Below, piece after piece: positions 1-5,082 of a stretch of DNA of 5,082 nucleotides (the first letter of the stretch is position 1; every line of letters begins with the position of its first letter). Location of the stretch: positions 1 to 5,082 of the forward strand of contig DNLO01000072.1 in the NCBI GenBank assembly GCA_003488445.1. Reading direction: 5' to 3'. Source of the DNA: Lachnospiraceae bacterium. GTDB lineage: Bacteria > Bacillota > Clostridia > Lachnospirales > Lachnospiraceae. The notes under the pieces are model-generated. The model was not told where the DNA came from and ran no database searches. It was given only the letters and a program-made list of their open reading frames with translations. The position numbers and the translations under genes were made by a program.

Positions 1-2396
1 TACTGCACCTGTGAGGCGCTCCTGAAGCCCTCGTTCTTCTTTACGTGCTCGAACCGGAAATCAGTCATGCCGGACTTGCCGCCGGAGAGCCTCTTTCTGA
101 ATACCTTCAGCTCATCGATGAAGGCCGCTGCCATCTCCTCCGATCCCGTGATGTCCGCCATCAGATTGTCCTTGTGCAGCAGTATCTTCAGCGTCTTCTT
201 CAGATTCTTCTTCACGCTTTCCACCCTGCTGTCGTAGTTCTTCTCTATGTCGTCTATGAAGCGGTAGAACTCCAGCCCGCTCACCTTGCCGTTGTAGTAA
301 TGAGAGTCCGAGATGTAGGACAGAGCCCTCTCTGCCGCGGTATGGTTGCCCGCTGCCAACAGTGAGGACTGGAGCCTCGACTTGATGTTCCTTATTATCT
401 CCCTCAGCCTCTTGGAGTCATCGAATTCGGACGTGAAGAGTATCTCCTCCGCCAGAGCCATGAACTGCGGTATATTGTCCCCGAACACTCTGGTGCGCAC
501 CTCAAACTCCTGATCGAAGTCATCCATGCTCTTTATGTCGGGATATGTAGCCGGTGAGAAATATATCCCTCCGGTCTTCAGATTGATCTCCGAATTCAGA
601 TCCTCGTACCCGTGGGATGCGGTATTGACATTTCCCAGCACCGAGCGCAGCAGCCCCAGATAAGGGACCAGCTCCTCGGGCACGGCCTGACATGAGAACA
701 TGAGCCCTATGTATGCTATACCGTTCGTAGCTACGTCATGGAAGAGCACATTGGTACCCGAAGCATTCTTTACCTCGTTCTTGAAGGGCAGAGCCTCCGT
801 CCCTATATCCGATATGGAGAGCATGGGCACGGTGAGCAGCTGTTCCTCGGTGGAGGGCTCCTCCTGGTATGCCTTGAGCTCCTTTGTCTCCTCTACTATC
901 TTCGCTATCTCTTCCTTCGAAAGAGAAGCCTTGTACTTCTTCAGCTTTGCGGCCACGGCCTTCTCCTTCTTTGCCGTCAGTCCCTTCTCGGGGCGGAGCA
1001 GCACTATGGAGGAATGAGGGTTGTCTATCAGATACCTCTCTATCAGCTCCTCGAAGAATCTGCTCCCCGACTCCACCTCCTTTTTCAGGAAGGCATAGGT
1101 AGCGTTCTGCTCTATATGCATGAAGGGATCATTGTCCTTGTAGATCCATGAGTCCAGAGCCTGCAGGCCGTACATGAGCCCCTTGGGGTATGCTCCGAAG
1201 TCCGCTTCTCTGTACCTGAATTCATAATAATTGATGCCTGCCAGCAGGGTCTTTTTGTTGAGTCCGTTCCTTGCAAGCTCCGTCAGGGTCTTCCTTATCA
1301 CATTGAGGAACTTGTCCTTGTCGGATGTATCCGCATACTTGGCTATGACCGCAAAGAAGGGCTGCAGTATCCCGTTCTCGTATATGCTGTCTATATCCTG
1401 TCCTATCTTCGCATCGAGCAGGGCCTGCTTCAGCGGAGCTCCCGGACTGTCCAGCAGAGCATACTGCAGGATGGAGAAGGCCACATAGAGTCTCGGGTCA
1501 AGATTGTCCTTTATCACGCAGTTGTAGGACAGATAGGTGTTGTGCATGGTGCTCTCGGACTCTGAGAGGGCATATGTCTTCTCGAAGTCCACCGTTTTTG
1601 TGAAGGGATCCTGTCTCTCTATCATGGACTTGATCTTCTGCGCCTTGTACTTGGACAGGTACTCCCGGTCAAGCCAGGTGAGCCTCTCCACCATGTCCGC
1701 ATCCCCGTACAGATAGATATAGGAGTTCGAGGGATGGTAATACTTCCTGTGCATATCCAGGAATTTCTCGTATGTCAGCTCCGGTATCTCCTCCGGGTCT
1801 CCTCCCGACTCCAGGGCATACGCGGTGTCCGGATAGAGTGATGTCAGAATGTATCTGTCCAGCAGCTCATCGGGAGAAGAGAAGACTCCCTTCATCTCGT
1901 TGTATACCACTCCGTTGTATGTCAGCTCCGACTTCTCCGACTCCATCTCATAGTGCCACCCCTCCTGCCTGAATATCTTCTCGTTCTCGTAGATGGCAGG
2001 ATGCAGCACCGCATCCATGTATACGTCGGAAAGGTTCGCAAAGTCCTTGTCGTTGGTGCTGGCCACGGGATACACGGTCTTGTCGGGATATGTCATGGCG
2101 TTCAGGAATGTGTTCAGAGAGCCCTTTGCCAGCTCTATGAAGGGATCCTTTGCCTTGTACTTCCTTGATCCGCACAGCACCGTATGCTCCAGTATATGAG
2201 GTGTCCCGGTAGCGTCTGCGGGCGGAGTCCTGAAGGCCACATAGAACACCTTGTTCCTGTCGTCGTTCGACACCACGAACACCTTTGCACCGCTCTTTAT
2301 ATGCTGCAGCAGATAGCCCTTCGAGTTCAGATCGGGCATTTCCTTCTTCTTTACTATCCTGTACTGCTTGAGATCCTCTATCGATTTTGCTTTCAT
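1..2396 (-). CDS. M16C zinc metallopeptidase, presequence protease (PreP/Cym1/falcilysin) type, 3'-truncated by window edge
   Basis: The frame is open from the ATG at 2396-2394 to the window edge, giving 798 complete codons with no stop. The inverted zinc motif HxxEH is seen as H67-I-L-E70-H71 (bases 2184-2198), inside the PreP-type context GTPHILEHTVLCGSRKY. The third ligand is E167 in YNEMKG (1896-1898), 97 residues after E70, the spacing expected for this family. Residues about 30-240 form the active M16 domain, about 250-460 the next M16 fold unit, about 465-540 the charged helical hairpin linker (M16C-associated region), and 540 onward the catalytically silent second half. Family members run to about 970 residues, so roughly 170 C-terminal residues lie outside the window. 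There is no signal peptide or membrane segment, so it is probably cytoplasmic. The family degrades short unfolded peptides inside a closed chamber. It is the last visible gene of the operon, 21 bases after the sigma-like gene. Family assignment is firm; the natural substrate is unknown. Confidence 0.95.
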   Translation of the reverse strand, partial: MKAKSIEDLKQYRIVKKKEMPDLNSKGYLLQHIKSGAKVFVVSNDDRNKVFYVAFRTPPADATGTPHILEHTVLCGSRKYKAKDPFIELAKGSLNTFLNAMTYPDKTVYPVASTNDKDFANLSDVYMDAVLHPAIYENEKIFRQEGWHYEMESEKSELTYNGVVYNEMKGVFSSPDELLDRYILTSLYPDTAYALESGGDPEEIPELTYEKFLDMHRKYYHPSNSYIYLYGDADMVERLTWLDREYLSKYKAQKIKSMIERQDPFTKTVDFEKTYALSESESTMHNTYLSYNCVIKDNLDPRLYVAFSILQYALLDSPGAPLKQALLDAKIGQDIDSIYENGILQPFFAVIAKYADTSDKDKFLNVIRKTLTELARNGLNKKTLLAGINYYEFRYREADFGAYPKGLMYGLQALDSWIYKDNDPFMHIEQNATYAFLKKEVESGSRFFEELIERYLIDNPHSSIVLLRPEKGLTAKKEKAVAAKLKKYKASLSKEEIAKIVEETKELKAYQEEPSTEEQLLTVPMLSISDIGTEALPFKNEVKNASGTNVLFHDVATNGIAYIGLMFSCQAVPEELVPYLGLLRSVLGNVNTASHGYEDLNSEINLKTGGIYFSPATYPDIKSMDDFDQEFEVRTRVFGDNIPQFMALAEEILFTSEFDDSKRLREIIRNIKSRLQSSLLAAGNHTAAERALSYISDSHYYNGKVSGLEFYRFIDDIEKNYDSRVESVKKNLKKTLKILLHKDNLMADITGSEEMAAAFIDELKVFRKRLSGGKSGMTDFRFEHVKKNEGFRSASQVQ

Positions 2397-2400
2397 CTCT

Positions 2401-2414
2401 ACCTCCGGCTCCTT
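2401..2414 (-). promoter_or_regulatory. Doubled Shine-Dalgarno sequence for the M16C peptidase gene
   Basis: Read on the minus strand, the 21-base gap after the sigma-like stop holds AAGGAG (2414-2409), then CC, then GGAGGT (2406-2401), then AGAG and the ATG at 2396. GGAGGT is a strong ribosome binding site at slightly short spacing (4 bases) and supports this start codon. AAGGAG lies 12 bases from the ATG and is less well placed. The pair suggests that the peptidase is translated independently of its upstream neighbour. Confidence 0.75.
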
Positions 2415-2417
2415 GCT

Positions 2418-2942
2418 TTACGGGACCAGCCCTTCTATCTGTCCGCCTGCCATCCTCATGGCCTGCCTTATCTCGTCCTCGGATATCTCTGTCTCCTGTG
2501 CCAGCTCTGCCACCGTCACGCTTCTCCTCATATCCCCGGACAGTTCCTTTGCTCTGTCGTTTATCTCGTTGATGCGGTCCACCATGACCTGCATGCTCTC
2601 TCTTACTTCGTTGTCTTCATATACCGCGGCATCCATGGCGTCCATGATGAGCCCGCCCACGAAGCCGTCCACCTCTTCGGGGCTCTCCAGGGTGGCCAGC
2701 GCCCTGATGGCGGTCATCATCCCGATATTGCCCTCTCCGATGAGGTCCTCCGCCGGCACCTGATGGTCCACATACGTCCTCGCTATATCCACCACACTTC
2801 TCAGGTAATGGTTCATGAGGATATCCTGTGCATCCTTATCGTCACCGGACACGGCTTTCTGCTTTGCCTCGCCTATCTCCTCTTCGGTATATGCCGGGAG
2901 CTCTTCAAGCTCCTTTAAGTACAGCTCCAGATAGCTGTCCAT
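2418..2942 (-). CDS. Sigma-70-like protein with regions 1.2-2.2 and 3 but no -10 recognition segment or region 4
   Basis: This 174-residue acidic protein aligns with primary/group sigma factors. Residues 4-33 (YLELYLKELEELPAYTEEE onward) match region 1.2. Residues 38-82 match regions 2.1-2.2, including NHYLRSVVDIARTY and DLIGEGNIGMMTAIRAL, the core-polymerase-binding helix. Residues 118-172 match regions 3.0-3.1 (MVDRINEINDRAKELSG, then TVAELAQETEISEDEIRQAM). Between them, residues 83-117 align almost without gaps to regions 2.3-2.4, but the FSTYATWWIRQAI-type residues are replaced by VDGFVGGLIMDAM and later basic positions by acidic ones. The protein stops right after region 3.1, so promoter -35 binding by region 4 is impossible. 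Only 21 bases separate its stop from the next gene, so it is not a frameshifted longer sigma factor. The start lies 2 bases after the rhomboid-like stop with only a weak GGTAAG upstream, which suggests translational coupling. It may be a core-binding regulator rather than a working sigma factor; that role is inferred. Confidence 0.85.
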   Translation of the reverse strand: MDSYLELYLKELEELPAYTEEEIGEAKQKAVSGDDKDAQDILMNHYLRSVVDIARTYVDHQVPAEDLIGEGNIGMMTAIRALATLESPEEVDGFVGGLIMDAMDAAVYEDNEVRESMQVMVDRINEINDRAKELSGDMRRSVTVAELAQETEISEDEIRQAMRMAGGQIEGLVP

Positions 2943-2944
2943 GG

Positions 2945-3967
2945 CTACTTACCGAACTTCACGTGCTCATGCGTGAAGAGATGATCCTGACAGTATTCGT
3001 AGTTGCCGGCGCACTTGCTGCAGAACCGGAACTCCAGCAGGTCTCCGTCCAGCTCCGTCCGTCCGCATATGGCACATCTGTGCTTTGTGATCGGCCCTCC
3101 GGCTGATCCGGCGAACCTTCGTCCTGCGGCGCTGCCGCCCCGTCCGTAGGCACTGCCCGTGCTGCTTCCCGCCGTGCTCCCCGAAGCACTGCCGGTGGCA
3201 TTACCTGCCGCACTGCCCTGACTCCCGTAGCCTGCTCCTCCTTGCTTCCTCTGCTGGTTGCCCCTGTAGTAGGGTCCTCTCTCGAAAGCTTTCTTAAAGG
3301 CCTTCTTCCTCGCATATTCCTTCGGGGATATGGACTTGTAGTTCCTCGATGTGAAGAAGAAGATCACGAAGTTTAGGAGCGACACAAGTATCGCCACTCT
3401 CTCCGACCAGCTGGATATCAGTGTCTGGTAGAGCAGGAACAGCACATCTATCACCGCCAGATACTTGATCTTCAGCGGTATGATGAAATAAAGCATGATC
3501 TCCATGTTGGGATAGCATGCGGCAAAAGCCAGGAATATCGACATGTTCACGTAGTAGGTGGTGAACCACATCCCGTTCACGTTGTGTCCGAAGGCATACA
3601 GAAGGAATGCCCCCACCAGCATGAAGAACAGTCCGGAGAAGATATAAAGGTTGTATTTGAAGTCTCCCCAGGTCTGCTCCAGTGCACTCCCTATCTGGTA
3701 ATAGAAAAGGAGCATGATGATCGTGAATATGTTCGGTGCCGAGGGCGGCATCAGTACCCAGGTGAAGAGTCTCCATATCTGGCCGTGAAGTATCAGCTCC
3801 GGATCCAGATATATGAGATTGATGAGAGGTACCTTGGCCATGGCAAGGAAATAGATGATATAGCCTATGATATAGGACAGGATCATATATTTCGTAAGCT
3901 GCGGTACGGCATATGCCCCCACCTTGCGCTCCAGCTTATTAAGTATCTTGTTTATCGCATTATTCAT
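2945..3967 (-). CDS. Rhomboid-fold membrane protein, predicted catalytically inactive, with C-terminal zinc-binding module
   Basis: The 340-residue product has about six membrane spans (approximate residues 25-44, 67-93, 105-126, 136-152, 157-181, 189-206). The rhomboid L1/TM2 signature is present as G62-QI-W65-R66-LFTW, and the ALEQTWGDFKY stretch after TM2 matches the usual G..LE..wG pattern. The catalytic features are missing: TM4 reads YVNMSIFLAFA instead of GxSG, although S143 may sit at the serine position, and no histidine occurs in TM6. This resembles derlin-like or other pseudo-rhomboids. After TM6 comes a strongly basic stretch (residues 208-241), which predicts a cytoplasmic tail, then a Gly/Ser/Ala linker (243-291) and a Cys/His module (298-335). 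The start ATG has a GGAGA site 6 bases upstream. The gene follows the permease by 39 bases and nearly abuts the sigma-like gene. A role in membrane-protein binding or quality control is inferred from the fold; the substrate is unknown. Confidence 0.88.
   Translation of the reverse strand: MNNAINKILNKLERKVGAYAVPQLTKYMILSYIIGYIIYFLAMAKVPLINLIYLDPELILHGQIWRLFTWVLMPPSAPNIFTIIMLLFYYQIGSALEQTWGDFKYNLYIFSGLFFMLVGAFLLYAFGHNVNGMWFTTYYVNMSIFLAFAACYPNMEIMLYFIIPLKIKYLAVIDVLFLLYQTLISSWSERVAILVSLLNFVIFFFTSRNYKSISPKEYARKKAFKKAFERGPYYRGNQQRKQGGAGYGSQGSAAGNATGSASGSTAGSSTGSAYGRGGSAAGRRFAGSAGGPITKHRCAICGRTELDGDLLEFRFCSKCAGNYEYCQDHLFTHEHVKFGK
2963..3076 (-). other. C-terminal Cys/His zinc module of the rhomboid-like protein (AN1-like ligand order)
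   Basis: Residues 298-335 of the rhomboid-like protein contain C298-x2-C301-x14-C316-x2-C319-x6-C326-x2-H329-x3-H333-x-H335. That is eight potential ligands, enough for two zinc ions. The order resembles an AN1-type finger (Cx2C, Cx1-2C, Cx2H, then H and a final Cys), except that the last ligand is His. It could instead be a four-Cys zinc ribbon followed by an unrelated His-rich tail. Zinc binding is predicted, not shown. Confidence 0.65.
3095..3241 (-). repeat. Low-complexity Gly/Ser/Ala-rich linker coding stretch
   Basis: Codons 243-291 of the rhomboid-like gene encode almost only Gly, Ser, Ala and Thr, with irregular repeats such as GSAAGNATGSASGS and GSAYG. The DNA shows recurring GGC/AGT/GCA-type triplets but no perfect tandem unit. 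It is a flexible tether between the membrane domain and the zinc module, and its length may differ between strains. Confidence 0.8.
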
Positions 3968-3973
3968 TCAATG

Positions 3974-3978
3974 TCTCC
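3974..3978 (-). promoter_or_regulatory. Ribosome binding site of the rhomboid-like gene
   Basis: On the minus strand GGAGA lies 6 bases before the ATG at 3967-3965. This spacing favours that start; the nearby ATG at 3980-3978 is in another frame. Confidence 0.7.
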
Positions 3979-4006
3979 ATAAAAAAATACGGCATAGCAC
4001 CCCGGT
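3979..4006 (-). other. Permease/rhomboid intergenic gap with a seven-T run
   Basis: The 39-base gap between the permease stop (4009-4007) and the rhomboid-like start contains, on the minus strand, a run of seven T residues (3987-3981) directly before the ribosome binding site. The bases before it can form only a weak stem (GGTG/TGCC around CTA, with two G-U pairs). This could act as a leaky terminator lowering transcription of the downstream genes, but it is far from a canonical one. No convincing promoter is visible in the gap. Confidence 0.25.
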
Positions 4007-5082
4007 CTATGACCATACGAACCAGGTGATGAGGTAGCCTGTGGTCACTGCCACCAGAGTAAAGGGTATACCTATGCGGGCAAACTCCCTGAAGCCCACT
4101 TCATGTCCTTCCCTGCGAAGTATTCCTATGGCCGTGATGTTCGCCGAAGCTCCCACCGGTGTGAGGTTGCCCCCGAGTGTGGCTCCGGTCAGAAGTCCGA
4201 AGTAGAGCAGATAAGGCTCTATCCCCATGGATATCGATATGGCCTGCACCACGGGAAGCATGGTGGCCACATAGGGGATATTGTCAACGAATGCCGATAT
4301 GAGCACAGAGGCCCATACTATCAGAGTGTAGAGCAGGAAGAGCCTGCTGCCTCCCATCCGCATTATCCCTGCCGCCATGTCATCTATCAGCCCCGTCTCC
4401 GTGAGCCCCTGTACCACTACGAAGATGCCGGTGAGCATCAGCAGTGTATGTACATCTATATCCTTCAGGGCTCCCATGAGGTTGTCCCTGTCTCTGCGCC
4501 TTATCACATCCTGTGCCATGGTGATCAGTGCTATGGACATGCATATGACGCCGTTTGTCATCTCGGGCTTGTCCTTGTAGAAGGAGGCCGCTATGAGGAG
4601 GATCACGATAAGGGTCAGCATCACTGCCGGCACAAAGTCACTCACCTTCGTCCTCTCCTCCACCGTGACCTTCTGCCTGTCATTCCTGAAGATGTAGCGC
4701 ATCACGAACACCGTCATCACCGCACCGGCCTCCACGGTGAAGAATATGCCTATCCTGCCCCTGAACCAGAAGAAATCCAGGAAATCCATACCGGCATAGC
4801 CGCCCAGGAGGATCGAGGTGGTATCACCCACCAGAGTGGCCGCTCCCTGCAGGTTCGAGCTCACTGCTATGGAGAGGATCATGGGCACCGGGTCTATCTC
4901 CAGCTTGCGGCATATGGCTATGCCCACCGGAGCTATCATAAGCACCGTGGCAACATTGTCTATAAAGGCCGATATCAGCCCTGCAAAGAGGGATATGAGT
5001 ATGGCTACCCACATCACGTTCTTTGACTTCTCCATCAGTATGTCCGCGATGAGCCCGGGCATCCTGGACTGTATGAAGTAGT
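4007..5082 (-). CDS. Ion transporter superfamily permease (ArsB/NhaD/SLC13-like), 5'-truncated by window edge
   Basis: The reading frame stays open past the ATG at 5062-5060 to the window edge (upstream residues YFIQSR), and family members are about 420 residues long, so the true start and the first one or two membrane spans lie outside. Numbering from that internal Met, the two inverted half-repeats are visible: SAFIDN (31-36) with SNLQGAATLVGDTTS (69-83), and SAFVDN (256-261) with GGNLTPVGASAN (297-308). These paired SxFxDN and Gly-rich re-entrant hairpin motifs are typical of the ArsB/NhaD/CitM/SLC13 fold. About nine to ten hydrophobic spans remain, and a charged loop (DVIRRRDRDN, near 185-195) separates the halves. 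The family moves anions, organic acids or Na+/H+ across the cytoplasmic membrane. The first hairpin ends in GDTTS where ArsB/NhaD proteins usually have GDPPN, so the substrate cannot be assigned. It is the first visible gene of the cluster; linkage to the others is by position only. Confidence 0.9.
   Translation of the reverse strand, partial: YFIQSRMPGLIADILMEKSKNVMWVAILISLFAGLISAFIDNVATVLMIAPVGIAICRKLEIDPVPMILSIAVSSNLQGAATLVGDTTSILLGGYAGMDFLDFFWFRGRIGIFFTVEAGAVMTVFVMRYIFRNDRQKVTVEERTKVSDFVPAVMLTLIVILLIAASFYKDKPEMTNGVICMSIALITMAQDVIRRRDRDNLMGALKDIDVHTLLMLTGIFVVVQGLTETGLIDDMAAGIMRMGGSRLFLLYTLIVWASVLISAFVDNIPYVATMLPVVQAISISMGIEPYLLYFGLLTGATLGGNLTPVGASANITAIGILRREGHEVGFREFARIGIPFTLVAVTTGYLITWFVWS

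Noticed and set aside
1100..2160. Recurring GAAGGGATC-like words on the plus strand (near 1125, 1605 and 2140)
   Set aside because: They are antisense to separate Asp-Pro-Phe tripeptides in the peptidase and reflect codon preference, not a DNA repeat.
2184..2918. Plus-strand open frame (244 codons) opposite the sigma-like gene and the start of the peptidase gene
   Set aside because: It crosses two well-supported minus-strand genes and their junction, and its product is a Leu/His/Tyr-rich low-information sequence.
2418..2942. Sigma-like gene as a pseudogene or frameshifted full-length sigma factor
   Set aside because: Regions 1.2, 2.1-2.2 and 3 are in one clean frame, and only 21 bases lie between its stop and the next start, leaving no room for a lost region 4.
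3294..3776. Minus-strand open frame overlapping the rhomboid-like gene
   Set aside because: It is an out-of-frame reading of the membrane-domain coding sequence with no hydrophobic spans or family motif.
4003..4016. GGTC-ATA-GACC hairpin at the permease stop as an intrinsic terminator
   Set aside because: The stem is only four base pairs with a three-base loop, overlaps the coding end and lies 15 bases before the T run, too far for a canonical terminator.
3968..4060. Sigma-70 promoter in front of the rhomboid-like gene
   Set aside because: No -35/-10 pair with acceptable match and 16-18 base spacing is visible; the best candidate, TGGTCA with TATTTT, is 20 bases apart.
4103..5026. Long plus-strand open frame (307 codons) opposite the permease
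   Set aside because: Its translation is rich in His, Tyr and Arg with no recognisable domain, and it lies exactly antisense to a convincing membrane permease; it is a codon-bias shadow.

Overview
All supportable genes lie on the minus strand and fill the window almost completely: four consecutive genes with gaps of 39, 2 and 21 bases. Transcription order (right to left) is: (1) an ion-transporter-superfamily permease (ArsB/NhaD/SLC13-like), cut at its 5' end by the window edge; (2) a six-span rhomboid-fold membrane protein that appears to lack the catalytic dyad and carries a Gly/Ser-rich linker and a C-terminal Cys/His zinc module; (3) a 174-residue sigma-70-like protein with regions 1.2, 2.1-2.2 and 3.0-3.1 but without a recognisable -10 recognition/melting segment and without region 4; (4) an M16C (PreP/Cym1/falcilysin-type) zinc metallopeptidase, cut at its 3' end by the other window edge.

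The gene content and protein style (soluble cytosolic PreP-type peptidase, purine-rich GGAGG-type ribosome binding sites, balanced base composition with heavy ATA and AGG codon use) suggest a Bacillota/Clostridia genome, most likely Lachnospiraceae-like. This is an inference from protein resemblance, not a database result. The four genes look alike in codon use, so nothing points to recent transfer. I see no RNA genes, mobile elements, CRISPR arrays or phage features, and no intergenic stretch longer than 39 bases.

The most interesting part is the middle pair. The sigma-like protein keeps the helix that sigma factors use to bind the RNA polymerase core clamp (DLIxEGNIGxMxA type), while the aligned DNA-melting segment has lost its tryptophans and basic residues and become acidic. 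It starts two bases after the stop of the pseudo-rhomboid gene, with little Shine-Dalgarno signal of its own, so the two are probably translationally coupled. The pseudo-rhomboid's predicted cytoplasmic tail has eight Cys/His ligands in an AN1-finger-like order. A peptide-clearing M16C peptidase follows at once. A working hypothesis is a membrane-protein quality-control or signalling module (rhomboid-like sensor, RNA-polymerase-binding effector, peptidase). The co-transcribed permease may be only a neighbour.
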